A stretch of DNA of 64,000 bases from Dyella_B humi (GCF_044904605.1 NZ_JADIKI010000023.1:248001-312000), one strand, 5' to 3'. Counted from the first letter of the stretch, positions 33,813 to 42,448 are shown. Numbers and translations are program-made. Notes: generated from the sequence alone by a model not told the origin.

Positions 33813-34619
33813 ATGAACACGCCACAAGATGATCGCGCATTTATTGCCATGGTTGCACGCCTACGCGCCACCGAGGCAAATAGACCCATTTCACCCTCGC
33901 GTTTGCTGCGCAGACATACGAACCTATTTGACATCATCCTAGACGATCCGAACCCTCCGCAATGCCTCGCCAAGGATTGGCGAGACGCGGGCGTTGTTAC
34001 ATCCATCAAGGACCAAGGTAGCTGTAACTCGTGCGCATCTTTCGCCATTAGTGCAGTCATAGAATCATTACTTCGAATACGCAATCCCACAGACAAGACG
34101 GAGATAGATGCTGGGTTCATGCACGCCTGCACAGTGCTTGGTGGAATGCAAAATCCAGACTGCAAGACTAAAGCTGATCTTCAGCCTGCGCTGGATTGCG
34201 TCTGTTCCCAGGGCTATGCCGTTGCCGCCCCCGACTCCCCTTACCCCTATCCATCCAATCTATGTAACGCTAAAGCCATGGCGCCAATAACTTCATATAA
34301 GCAGCTGGGCGGCCCCAATGCTGTGAAGAACGCCTTAATGATTGCCCCTGTCGTTGCCGAGATATATGCATGGCAGGACTTCTACACTTATCGGGGAGAA
34401 CCATCAGCGTATGAGCCATCGCAGGTAGGCGACTTCTTTAAACACTCTGTCTGCTTAATTGGTTTTAACGCCGATGGATGGATCATCAAGAACAGTTTTG
34501 GATTACTCTGGGGCAACGAAGGATATGCCGTCATTTCGTATGACAGCTGCGGAATATTTCAAGGTCAACCCCCCTTTCAAATATTAGGCGAGGTGTATTC
34601 GCTTTCTCTACCACCGTAA
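33813..34619 (+). CDS. Papain-like (C1 family) cysteine peptidase
   Basis: A 268-residue protein with the complete papain catalytic set. DWRDAGVVTSIKDQGSCNSC is at residues 55-74, with the oxyanion Gln Q68 and nucleophile C74 at the same 6-residue spacing as papain Q19/C25. HSVCLIGFN provides H211, and WIIKNSFGLLWGNEGYAVIS provides N227. The usual Trp after the catalytic Cys is Ala. There is no signal peptide and no obvious inhibitory propeptide, so it may act in the cytoplasm or be exported by another route. GGAGGA lies 12 bases before the ATG; a TTG at 33801 is less likely. It forms a unit with the upstream lipoprotein gene. Confidence 0.85.
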   Translation: MNTPQDDRAFIAMVARLRATEANRPISPSRLLRRHTNLFDIILDDPNPPQCLAKDWRDAGVVTSIKDQGSCNSCASFAISAVIESLLRIRNPTDKTEIDAGFMHACTVLGGMQNPDCKTKADLQPALDCVCSQGYAVAAPDSPYPYPSNLCNAKAMAPITSYKQLGGPNAVKNALMIAPVVAEIYAWQDFYTYRGEPSAYEPSQVGDFFKHSVCLIGFNADGWIIKNSFGLLWGNEGYAVISYDSCGIFQGQPPFQILGEVYSLSLPP

Positions 34620-35319
34620 TTTGACCGTATTCTTCTGCCTTCTGCGAGGGATGCGCAGCGCCCGGCGAGGGCCCAATAGAACAATCTAGTCGAAAAGTCG
34701 GATCGGTCAGGCGTGTGAACAGGGCCGTTGCAGCTCAACGTCTGCGCATGAGATCGGTATCGCAACGCGACAAATTTCAGCCCATGAATTTTCCGAAGAT
34801 TGCCAAGAATCACGTGTGATTCCTGCATATCGAATGACAAAAATTACCACTCGATTCGATTCCGGAATCGGCGCCCGCGTCTAGTGAAATAAGGAACTGT
34901 GCACGATCGTGCATCGCAGCAAGGGCATGCTTGACGGCGCCAAAAATTTTGGTAGGTGTGGTGGCTATCCGCCTCCCCTGTGGGTGACCACAGTGGCGGA
35001 TCCATCCCCCTTATCAATCGTCAGAGGTGCCCCATCCGACACGCTTTACGAGGCCCATAAATAGAGAAAGGCCGTGAGCTGTAACTCACGACCTCTCGAA
35101 GTGCCAGTAGTTTGGATCTCCGGCTGGCTTGTTATGACTCGGGTTTTCCCATCTGTCAAGCACTGGCCGTCCCTTGTGACGGGTGGCCGCGGGCACTCAT
35201 GTCCGCGCGCCGAGCCACACCCCCGTGTGCGCATTCGAACGGTGCTTTGACTCCTCCCTTTCAACAGCCAGCAACGCCATGGCAGGACGCCACGGCGTGA
35301 GCACACATGGAGTGCCTGC
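34620..35319. other. 700-base non-coding region with several inverted repeats, upstream of istA
   Basis: No gene is supported. Repeats seen: GAATCAC-GT-GTGATTC (34807-34822). A nested hairpin has outer arms ATCCGCC (34967-34973) and GGCGGAT (34995-35001) and inner arms CTGTGG and CCACAG (34978-34993). GTCGTGAG...CTCACGGC on the minus strand (35071-35092) is followed by a pyrimidine-rich run and could be a weak minus-strand terminator. The region probably includes the left end of the IS21-type element, but I could not identify terminal repeats. Confidence 0.45.
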
Positions 35320-36972
35320 ATGAAGAAGACCCATCGCGGTTATGCCGACAAACGCCACCATGCCCTGAAACTCATCCTCGACCACTTGCCCCCGGGTCGC
35401 ATCGCGCCTTACAGCGATCGCGAAATCGCCGGCATCGTGTGCATCTCGAAGACCACCGTGGGCAAGTTGCGCCGAGAAGCCGAGGCGAAGCATTTGACGT
35501 GGGCCGATGTTGCGCCTTTAAACGAAGCGCAACGCAATCGGCTGCTCAACAAGCCCCCGTGTGTGCCGCCTCGCAAGCGCCATCCGGATTGGGACCACAT
35601 CCACGCAGAGTTGCAGCGGCCCAATGTGACGCGTCAGTTGCTGTGGGAAGAGTATCGGGCACTCGACCCCGTCAACACGATCTCTTATCAAAGCTTCGCC
35701 GCGCACTATCGGCGTTACCTGGGGACCTTGCCCGCGGTGATGAAACAAACCCACCCTCCGGGGGAACGGGTTGAAGTGGATTACAGCGGTGGTGGCACGT
35801 CCTACGTCGACGTGGGCAACAAGCGTGTGAAGGTTTCGCTGTTTGTCGCAGCACTCCCGTCCAGCAGCCTGATCTTCGCCGTGGCGTCGCCCTCTGAAAG
35901 CGTCAGTGACTTCATCGAAGCGCACGTCCGCATGTTTGAGTTCTTCGGCGGCCTGACTTACGCGATCGTCCCTGACAACTTGAAGGCCGCTGTGATCACC
36001 CCCGGTCCTCACCCGTATTTCAGTCGAGGCTTTCGCGATTTCTGCAACCACTGCGATGTCCAGCCGCTGCCGGCGCGCGTCCGTCACCCCAAAGACAAGC
36101 CCACCGTCGAGTGCAGCGTTCGACAGGTGAAGACACGCATTTTGGCGCGGCTGCGCGATCGCACCTTCCGTTCTCTGGATGAATTGAACCAGGGGATCGT
36201 GGACATGCTCACAGAGTTGAACGACCGGCCCATGATCAAGGACGATCGTTCCCGCCGCGAGCGGTTCGAGTCCATGGAACGTGCCACGCTTCGGCCCCTG
36301 CCCGATCACACCTATGCCTACCGCGAATTCATCGAGTTGCCGCCGGTGGGCACCAACTACCGGGTCAAAATCAATGGCCACGACTACTCCGTGCCGCATG
36401 ATTTGATTGGCAAGACACTCGACGCACGGCTCTCAGCCACCACCGTGGAAGTCCTACACGAACGCCAGGTCGTCGCGTCACATCCCCGCAGCCATGAACG
36501 CGGGGGCCAGACGGTCAACCGCGACCACATGCCCCCGCATCATCGTGCGCAGGCTGACCGCAATCCCGACGGCATCCAGGCCTGGGCGGCGGAAGTGGGC
36601 GGCCCTGTCCAAACCTTCGTCACCCATCACTTTGCCACCGTCCAACCATTCCGAGCGCTCGTGGTGGCCGAAGACGTGAAACGCCTGGTGCGTAAACACA
36701 GCATCGAAACCGTCCAAGACGCCTGCCAGCGCGCCATCAACTTGCGGTGCCTCACCCTTTCATCCCTTGAACGCTTCATCAGCAACGGAGCCACACAGAA
36801 GCGCCTTCCATCGAGCCGAAGCAGGACGCGAACCGCTCGCCCCACCTCGGTGAATGAACATGCCCCTGAAAGACACGCTCAAACTGCTCCGCGATTGCGG
36901 ACTCACGACCATGGCCACCTTCCTGAAACGGTGGTGCAAGAATCCCAAGAACCTGACCAAGTCCAACGTTGA
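35320..36972 (+). CDS. istA: IS21-family transposase
   Basis: A 550-residue transposase. The N-terminus has an HTH region (YSDREIAGIVCISKTTVGKL). The DDE catalytic core shows VEVDYSGGG (Asp near 153), VPDNLKAAV (Asp near 219) and KPTVECSVRQVKTRI (Glu near 262), followed by a C-terminal beta-barrel-like domain (YRVKINGHDYSVPHDLIGKT). The last 40 residues overlap istB and are rich in Arg/Thr/His with no similarity to IstA. Most family members end about where istB starts, so this tail is probably read-through sequence after the original stop was lost. There is no frame break in the core, so the protein may be active. Confidence 0.92.
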   Translation: MKKTHRGYADKRHHALKLILDHLPPGRIAPYSDREIAGIVCISKTTVGKLRREAEAKHLTWADVAPLNEAQRNRLLNKPPCVPPRKRHPDWDHIHAELQRPNVTRQLLWEEYRALDPVNTISYQSFAAHYRRYLGTLPAVMKQTHPPGERVEVDYSGGGTSYVDVGNKRVKVSLFVAALPSSSLIFAVASPSESVSDFIEAHVRMFEFFGGLTYAIVPDNLKAAVITPGPHPYFSRGFRDFCNHCDVQPLPARVRHPKDKPTVECSVRQVKTRILARLRDRTFRSLDELNQGIVDMLTELNDRPMIKDDRSRRERFESMERATLRPLPDHTYAYREFIELPPVGTNYRVKINGHDYSVPHDLIGKTLDARLSATTVEVLHERQVVASHPRSHERGGQTVNRDHMPPHHRAQADRNPDGIQAWAAEVGGPVQTFVTHHFATVQPFRALVVAEDVKRLVRKHSIETVQDACQRAINLRCLTLSSLERFISNGATQKRLPSSRSRTRTARPTSVNEHAPERHAQTAPRLRTHDHGHLPETVVQESQEPDQVQR

Positions 36973-37702
36973 TTGCATCCACGCGCTTGTCCTGGACTTT
37001 GCCCAGGGCAAACAGGTTCGGCGAACGGACCGGTTCCTTCTCCGTGCTGGGTTCGCCCCCACCGTCGCCATGGCGAACGTGTGGGACGATCCGGCGCGGG
37101 GATTGTCCGCGAACACACTGGCCAACTTGAAAACCTGCACCTGGGTGGACGGCGGCGCGCCCGTCGTCATCACCGGTGAACATGGTTCGGGCAAAACCTT
37201 CCTGGCGGCCGCCCTCGCCCGAGAAGCCGCTCTCACCCGCCGTGCGGTTCGCTACAAGGTGCTCTCGCAGGTGCTTCATGGATTGGAAAACGCGAGTGCC
37301 GAGAAAGTGGCCCGTTTGCGCAAGACGCTGTGCAGCGCCAGCTTGCTGGTCCTCGATCACGTCGGTGAAGACGTGATCTCACCCGAAGGTGGCGCGTTCC
37401 TGCGTGACCTCGTGAACGAACGGCATCATCGGCAACGCGCCACGGTGTTCGTGTCGAGCCGGCATCCGAACGACTGGGTGCATGCGTTTGAAAACCCGGA
37501 CGCTGGACACGCCATCGTCACCCGGGTGATGGACCACGCCTTGGTGATCGAGCTGTGTAAGCCACGCCAGAAGGTAGCCAAAGTGGAGTCCGCAATGATG
37601 GCCAGGAAGAAACCTCGGACGAAGCGCAGCGAATCTCGCTCAGGCCGTAAATGGCGTAGCGTGGACAAGCCATGGCCTTGTGCGCCGATCAAGCTTCGTT
37701 GA
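36854..37702 (+). CDS. istB: IS21-family ATP-binding protein
   Basis: A 282-residue AAA+ ATPase that helps the IstA transposase assemble on DNA. Walker A GEHGSGKTFL is at residues 107-116. The region LRKTLCSASLLVLDHVGED holds the Walker B aspartate (LLVLDHVG), although the usual following Glu is His. The conserved Arg-rich TVFVSSRHP matches the sensor region ('SNRPPxDW' in typical IstB), and NDWVHAFEN follows it. The gene overlaps istA by 119 bases. The C-terminal 40 residues are basic. ATG at 36854 or 36860. Confidence 0.88.
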   Translation: MNMPLKDTLKLLRDCGLTTMATFLKRWCKNPKNLTKSNVDCIHALVLDFAQGKQVRRTDRFLLRAGFAPTVAMANVWDDPARGLSANTLANLKTCTWVDGGAPVVITGEHGSGKTFLAAALAREAALTRRAVRYKVLSQVLHGLENASAEKVARLRKTLCSASLLVLDHVGEDVISPEGGAFLRDLVNERHHRQRATVFVSSRHPNDWVHAFENPDAGHAIVTRVMDHALVIELCKPRQKVAKVESAMMARKKPRTKRSESRSGRKWRSVDKPWPCAPIKLR

Positions 37703-37711
37703 TTGGCCCGT

Positions 37712-39814
37712 CTAAACCTTGTCCGTCAAAGGCGAGGAATGCTCAGGCGGAGCAGAAGGCGGTGACCAGTGCTTCGCCTTCAGCTCATCACGCGAACGAT
37801 GAAAGATGGCCTTGAACCGTTTCAATGCATTGTCGAGAAGCACATTCGCGTTCTGATAATTACCGCTGTATCGGCCGGACTTTGAGTTGATCATCCAACC
37901 GGAAGCATCCTTCCGCAGCTCCCCACCGATCCGTGCCGGTTTGAAGTCCGTAAGTGTTGGATGCCCTGCTTGGTCAATTTCCTGACCGATGATCAAAGTT
38001 CCCTCGTGATCGATAACCCAGATCATGAAAGCGTTCAGGTCACTTACAAGATCGGGAAACAACTCATCCAGCCGCTCATCGACGGCTTCGTAATACGCGC
38101 ACCGATGTTTGTTCGCAACAACGTTATCATTCTTGACTTCCTTAGCCTTCAAACGCTTGGGCGCACGCGGCTCCCCATATGACTCATCCAAATGATGATG
38201 CAATGTCCTTTCGGAAGGACGTGCGCGACGGAGGAAGGACGCCAAGAACGAACTGCGTTCAACATCGGCCAAAGCATCAACCCCCACACCACTCTCTTCA
38301 ATGGCCGAAATCACGGCTTGCATGGCGAGTGGATCCTGAATGTAGATCGCCGATACTGCATGCCCTTGAGGAATATCCGTGGCATCCACAAGCATGAGAA
38401 AGGCAGGCTTATTCCCGTGCTTGAACCGAGCCACCCACTGGAAGCGAGCAAAGCCGTTGGTAAGAAGTGCGACCCGGCGGTGCTGCGCGTCGGTCAAACT
38501 GTCGGGCATCGTCGCCGCGTCCGGAAGCTCGACTTTCAACACCTCTTTCTTGATTTGAGTAAGCTCCATCAGGCTCACATCAAAATCCAAAGCAAAGTCT
38601 GGCGAATTGATGTTGTCAGGGGCAAGAACATTGATGCCATTGCGATATACGCGCTGGATCAAACGACAAGTGTTTAAGATAAGATCAATCGACAATCGCG
38701 CCTTCTTGTCCGTCATAGCAAATAATGTTTCGGGAACCAACAGTTCGTGAGGCTTGATCCAACGGCCTAGGTCGTCTTTCTTCTGGAGCACCAACCCCCA
38801 TTGCTGAGGTTCGCGAACCTTGTAACCCACTTCACCTTCTGATGGGTTGAGGCGCACAAATCGCGCTCGCGCAAACGGGCCAAGCCGATCATCATGCACG
38901 TAAATGGATGGATCGCTGTCGGAAAAATCGAAGCCCACGATGGTTAACGCATGACCAGCCCGCTTCGTCAGCTCACCATTCCCTTCAATGGTGTAGACCT
39001 CCACACCCAAAATCAAAGGAAGCGCGCTTCGGATGTAGCACTGGATGAGGTCCTTTGCTTTGTCTTGAGAAGTATCTGTCAAATTGTGCGAGTGATGCCT
39101 CAATCGCTCCACATCCAGTGCGCGCAAGATCTGCTTGTTGGTGAGTTCTCGACTGGGAAAGCTGTTGCTCGATCCGGGAATGAAGTTGATGGCATTGGTG
39201 GTGATTTCACTGCATGACGGAATTTCGCGTAGCGAACGCCATTGAAGGGCATGAAGTGCTGACCAGATCGAGGTGGCTGCACACGCAGAAGTGACTTTGT
39301 CCTGCTCTTGAAAAGCAATCGAATCAACCGACAATTCGATTCCAAAGAGGTTGACGGTATACGTTCGCTTCAACGCAACCTTGGAGCCCGAATTTAGACC
39401 CTCATACAACTTCAAACACGTTTTCCCGATGACCGTCTTGGGCAGCGGCTTGATGACGACGAAACCCAGATAGTCCTTTTGAAGCTTTTGCAATTCGGAG
39501 TCTGGACCACCTTTGCCCAGACATGCCTCGATATGAAAGTGTTCCCACTTGCCACGGAAGAAGTGCAGTCGCGCACACTTATGGCCACGACTGCTGAACC
39601 GCCTGACATAGAACTTGGCGTAGTCATCCAGATAGTCCTTGTCCACATATTCGGACTCCAGGAGAACTGTCTCTGCCTTTAGATCATTCAAATATCTAAA
39701 AATGTAATCCACCTGATCCTTGCGGTTCACATCCAGGAATTCTGACCCAAAGCACTCTTTGATCAGGTTGCTGATCGTCAACCGACCGAATTCGCTAACA
39801 AGAAAAGGTGTCAT
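37712..39814 (-). CDS. Predicted cysteine-peptidase-fold protein (papain/C39-like), unknown role
   Basis: A 700-residue protein. A region with papain-like fold features lies in the first half: SACAATSIWSALHAL, where C178 heads a helix as in C39 and transglutaminase-like proteins; GHALTIVGFDFSD with H288; and SIYVHDDRLGPF with Asp D308 as the third residue. No other domain is recognised. The middle contains a helix-rich segment, and the C-terminal ends DASGWMINSKSGRYSG followed by NVLLDNALKRFKAIF. A very good ribosome site (GGAGGGAACC) precedes the ATG at 39814. A hairpin with T-runs on both strands (39828-39853) sits in its leader, so expression may be attenuated. There is no signal peptide, so it is probably cytoplasmic. 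A proteolytic defence effector is possible, unproven. Confidence 0.7.
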   Translation of the reverse strand: MTPFLVSEFGRLTISNLIKECFGSEFLDVNRKDQVDYIFRYLNDLKAETVLLESEYVDKDYLDDYAKFYVRRFSSRGHKCARLHFFRGKWEHFHIEACLGKGGPDSELQKLQKDYLGFVVIKPLPKTVIGKTCLKLYEGLNSGSKVALKRTYTVNLFGIELSVDSIAFQEQDKVTSACAATSIWSALHALQWRSLREIPSCSEITTNAINFIPGSSNSFPSRELTNKQILRALDVERLRHHSHNLTDTSQDKAKDLIQCYIRSALPLILGVEVYTIEGNGELTKRAGHALTIVGFDFSDSDPSIYVHDDRLGPFARARFVRLNPSEGEVGYKVREPQQWGLVLQKKDDLGRWIKPHELLVPETLFAMTDKKARLSIDLILNTCRLIQRVYRNGINVLAPDNINSPDFALDFDVSLMELTQIKKEVLKVELPDAATMPDSLTDAQHRRVALLTNGFARFQWVARFKHGNKPAFLMLVDATDIPQGHAVSAIYIQDPLAMQAVISAIEESGVGVDALADVERSSFLASFLRRARPSERTLHHHLDESYGEPRAPKRLKAKEVKNDNVVANKHRCAYYEAVDERLDELFPDLVSDLNAFMIWVIDHEGTLIIGQEIDQAGHPTLTDFKPARIGGELRKDASGWMINSKSGRYSGNYQNANVLLDNALKRFKAIFHRSRDELKAKHWSPPSAPPEHSSPLTDKV

Positions 39815-39827
39815 GGTTCCCTCCAAA

Positions 39828-39853
39828 AAAAAGCAGCCCGAAGGCTGCTTTTT
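39828..39853. terminator. Bidirectional intrinsic terminator / possible attenuator
   Basis: AAGCAGCC (39831-39838), a CGAA loop and GGCTGCTT (39843-39850) form a perfect 8-bp stem with A-rich sequence before and T-rich after on the plus strand, and the same in reverse. It separates the 57-residue gene from the 700-residue gene, both on the minus strand, and lies 17 bases upstream of the latter's ATG. Confidence 0.75.
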
Positions 39854-39873
39854 ATCGATAGTTTTATGGATGC

Positions 39874-40047
39874 TTACAAGCTGTAGGCGCGTTCCAGACC
39901 CTGGCTTGTCATGGCCATGAGGGTAGCCTGCTCCTCAAACTCGCGCTGCGCGTCTTCGACCAACTTGAGCACAGCCTTGACCCGCTCCTCATTAACGGCG
40001 GATCCTCTTTTGGCGGCGGCAGCAATGATCATCTCGGCGGCGGTCAT
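39874..40047 (-). CDS. Small helical protein, unknown function
   Basis: A 57-residue protein, mostly alpha-helical and amphipathic: MTAAEMIIAAAAKRGSAVNE, then RVKAVLKLVEDAQREFEEQA and a short tail. GGAG lies six bases before the ATG at 40047. It reads towards the 700-residue cysteine-peptidase-like gene but a terminator hairpin lies between. It could be a regulator or immunity partner of that protein, a guess from position only. Confidence 0.55.
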   Translation of the reverse strand: MTAAEMIIAAAAKRGSAVNEERVKAVLKLVEDAQREFEEQATLMAMTSQGLERAYSL

Positions 40048-40317
40048 AAGGAGCTCCAATCGGCTCTGAACCAGGACGGGGCACACATCTACGCTAACTC
40101 ACCCAAAGTGAGTCCACAAGCACCTGTCCACAAGGGGAAGACGGGAAAAACTAACCGCCTAGTCTAGTGACAGGCTTTTTGGGGTGTCAACACCCCGATT
40201 TATCGGCGGTTCCGTGACCAACTTAAATCCCTTATTTCACGCAATCTTCACGCCCTCCTCCTTGAGGGATACCATCCAGGGCCCCCGGAGTGGCCCGTGG
40301 CCGCGACGAGCTAGAAC

Positions 40318-40419
40318 AGTGGTCACGGGCGACCTGACTGGGTGGTCAGAGGAGACTTTATTCCTCAACTGAATAGTCAGTTCACTCTGACCACCCAGTC
40401 TTGTTGGAGTGTGGCCACT
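40318..40419. repeat. Nested inverted repeat, 102 bases
   Basis: Inner arms GACTGGGTGGTCAGAG (40336-40351) and CTCTGACCACCCAGTC (40385-40400) are perfectly complementary over 16 bp. Outer arms AGTGGTCAC (40318-40326) and GTGGCCACT (40411-40419) match 8 of 9. The 33-base loop contains two alternative small hairpins (GAGGA...TCCTC and AACTGA-ATAG-TCAGTT). It could be a structured RNA, a transposon end, or an operator cluster. Confidence 0.75.
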
Positions 40420-40626
40420 CTATTGCTCTGCGCTGGCCACGGCGCGAACGTTCCGCCCGCATCATCACAGGTTGTTACTCACGCGTGATGGCAGTCTCGG
40501 TTTGACACCCAGCCCGCCAAATCGGTATTGACACGATCCAAACATTCGTTTGAATGAAAGAACAGCGCGGCCATGGATGACTGCGTTGGGGTGAGGCTGG
40601 TAAATGGATCTCCTGGCCATCATCAC

Positions 40627-40652
40627 GCCGCGCACATCATGATGTGCGCGGC
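40627..40652. repeat. 26-base perfect palindrome
   Basis: The half-site GCCGCGCACATCA is followed immediately by its exact reverse complement. It lies 42 bases after the stop of the HNH_5-like gene (minus strand). There is no T-run, so it may be a DNA-binding site rather than a terminator; as RNA it would form an 11-bp stem with a CATG loop. Confidence 0.75.
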
Positions 40653-40693
40653 TCCTCTATCATCGCCTCGCATCGTTGCCATACATCCCCTCG

Positions 40694-41683
40694 CTAGACA
40701 ACCGGATTGACGTCGGTGACTTCCTCGCGAGCGTCATAGCTCAACTTGATTTTCACCGTCTCCCCTTGGATGACCTCTGTTCCCGTGAGATCGATGAGGG
40801 TCTCGGTCGGATGACCGAACGCGGCACGATCCGCTGAACTTGTAAGGGGATAAAGGGGAACTTCAAATCGCTTTTCATCAAGATGTGCATCACGCTCAAC
40901 CGAAAACAGTGGAACCTGATAGGCGTGATTGCCATACGCCAGCATCAGAAACATATAGGGGTAAAGTCCCTCTTCGCTCTTACGTCGAAACAGACCCGCA
41001 CGAACACGATCGTTAGGCATTGGCCCTGGAAACGTGGTCTCGTATATCCAACTCCAAGTTCCAATGTGCGCGGCCTTGTGATTGGGGTTCTGGATCCAGG
41101 CCATCAGTTTCGAGAAATTTACGAGCTCGTCATCGGGCATCAGTGTGAGGCCGATCCGAACGAAGGCCTTCATCACACCAGCCGGCGTGTAAGGATCCCT
41201 GAGTATTTCCATGATGATGAGATGATTTTCCTCATCGACCTCGTAGGGCATAGCATCCCGGCGTGCGTTCACTTTAAGAGTCGTTCCGGACCCCTCTATC
41301 CGCCAAGGGTCTGGTCCCATGCCTATGATGGTCGGAACACCTTTTTGACCAGGAACACGCAACACCGCTCGATGCGGCTTCGTCCAGATGCCCAAATCAT
41401 TTTCGATGCCGATGCCAAAGTTCTCATTGCAGACATCGCATTCGTAAACGCTCAAAAGGTTTCGGGCAGCCAGTAACTGTGGCGCAACATGGGCTTCTTT
41501 ATTGAAGGTCACGGCAGGTGTTGTTTGACCGCAAAATCGACACACTCGACGGCTCTTGTCCCGAATATGAGTCTCGTCGCCGAGATAAGTTCGGTGTCCA
41601 AGCCCGATGGACCAGAATCCGATGGGGTGATAGGCCTGGTGAAACCAGTTGCCGCCGTTAACTTCGTTCGTTGAATCGGTCAT
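40694..41683 (-). CDS. HNH_5-type endonuclease-like protein
   Basis: A 329-residue protein. The N-terminal 110 residues hold RRVCRFCGQTTPAVTFNKEA followed by HVAPQLLAARNLLSVYECDV and CNENFGIGIENDLG. This is the HNH_5 pattern: a Cys pair, then EAH with the catalytic His, then NL(L/I)S, then ECDxCN and FG. The rest (VMKAFVRIGLTLMPDDELVN and IQNPNHKAAHIGTWSW) resembles the C-terminal part of other HNH_5 proteins. GGGAG precedes the ATG at 41683; the frame extends to 41749 but without a ribosome site. It is likely a nuclease; role in defence is inferred from the neighbourhood. Confidence 0.78.
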   Translation of the reverse strand: MTDSTNEVNGGNWFHQAYHPIGFWSIGLGHRTYLGDETHIRDKSRRVCRFCGQTTPAVTFNKEAHVAPQLLAARNLLSVYECDVCNENFGIGIENDLGIWTKPHRAVLRVPGQKGVPTIIGMGPDPWRIEGSGTTLKVNARRDAMPYEVDEENHLIIMEILRDPYTPAGVMKAFVRIGLTLMPDDELVNFSKLMAWIQNPNHKAAHIGTWSWIYETTFPGPMPNDRVRAGLFRRKSEEGLYPYMFLMLAYGNHAYQVPLFSVERDAHLDEKRFEVPLYPLTSSADRAAFGHPTETLIDLTGTEVIQGETVKIKLSYDAREEVTDVNPVV

Positions 41684-41827
41684 GGGATCTCCCGCCAGAC
41701 ACAGCCTATGTGAAACCATTAAGAGACTGTCACGACCGCCAGGATACAAGTCAGTCCACTTACCTGCTTAGCTTCTTGCCATCCGTGATCGCCTCCATTT
41801 GCCATCCATGTATAACCCATGCGGACC

Positions 41828-42448
41828 TCATATCTCATCCTCGTTTCTAAAATGCTCTGGCCTGAGATCAATGAGGTGACCATCCGGGCTGATGCAATAA
41901 CTGCCTTGTAGGTAGTAAGGACGAAGCAACAATGTCGCCGGCATGATGATGTCGACCGACTTGATCTGCCGAAGGTAGAGCATCAGAGCAACGAGCAACC
42001 CTGCGATGGCATTGAGGACGTTGAACAAAGTGGCCTGAGCGTAGTGTTCTGCCCGGCGATGTTTCACCTCGTTGTAGCCGCCCCACCAAGCGGGTTGCTT
42101 CCCGTCTTTCCAACTTGCCCAAGGCGTCAGCCGCAAGCCATGGCGTGGGATCGAAACCGAAGCTTCCGAGATGATGGAATAACGGCCGGCAAGCAACTCT
42201 CGACATTCACCCAAGTTGGCCACTTTCTTTGGCTCTTTCATGCTGTGCGGTGTCGCCAACAGCTTCATCACAACGTCTACTTCGGAACATGCAGCCAATA
42301 ACAGACGGGTGCATTCGATCGAGAACACGTTGAAGTTTGGTTCTGCAAACTCAATCGAACGTGCCAAAGCGATCAAATCCTGTTCGAGGGAGAGAAAATA
42401 CATCCAGTGCATGTCGTTCCGTTCGAAGACCGCCTTACGCATCATCAT
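41828..42448 (-). CDS. HEPN-like protein of unknown function
   Basis: A 206-residue mainly helical protein. WWGGYNEVKHRRAEHYAQAT is the most distinctive part: 'YNxxKHxR...A' followed by a hydrophobic helix (ALFNVLNAIAGLLVALMLYL-like) is a pattern seen in short defence-island proteins with HEPN-like folds. The N-terminal helices contain IEFAEPNFNVFSIECTRLLL. AAGGAGCA precedes three consecutive ATG codons. A HEPN RNase would need an R-x4-6-H motif; KHRRAEH provides R and H but with different spacing, so the call is tentative. Confidence 0.5.
   Translation of the reverse strand: MMMRKAVFERNDMHWMYFLSLEQDLIALARSIEFAEPNFNVFSIECTRLLLAACSEVDVVMKLLATPHSMKEPKKVANLGECRELLAGRYSIISEASVSIPRHGLRLTPWASWKDGKQPAWWGGYNEVKHRRAEHYAQATLFNVLNAIAGLLVALMLYLRQIKSVDIIMPATLLLRPYYLQGSYCISPDGHLIDLRPEHFRNEDEI

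Larger units (their letters stand above)
35320..37702 (+). mobile_element. IS21-family insertion element, istA/istB coding part
   Basis: An istA transposase gene followed by an istB ATPase gene in the same direction is the defining IS21 layout. The multiple terminal repeats beginning TGT that normally flank IS21 elements were not found within reach of the genes, so the outer limits given are only the coding limits. The copy may be old or its ends may have been lost. Confidence 0.7.
40048..40693. other. 646-base non-coding region with large nested inverted repeats
   Basis: No gene is supported. The region contains the nested inverted repeat at 40318-40419 and the 26-base perfect palindrome at 40627-40652, described separately. 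Recurrent short motifs GTGGTCA/TGACCAC (about 40210, 40319, 40342, 40388) suggest protein-binding sites. It lies downstream of the HNH_5-like gene and upstream of the 57-residue gene, both on the minus strand. Confidence 0.6.
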
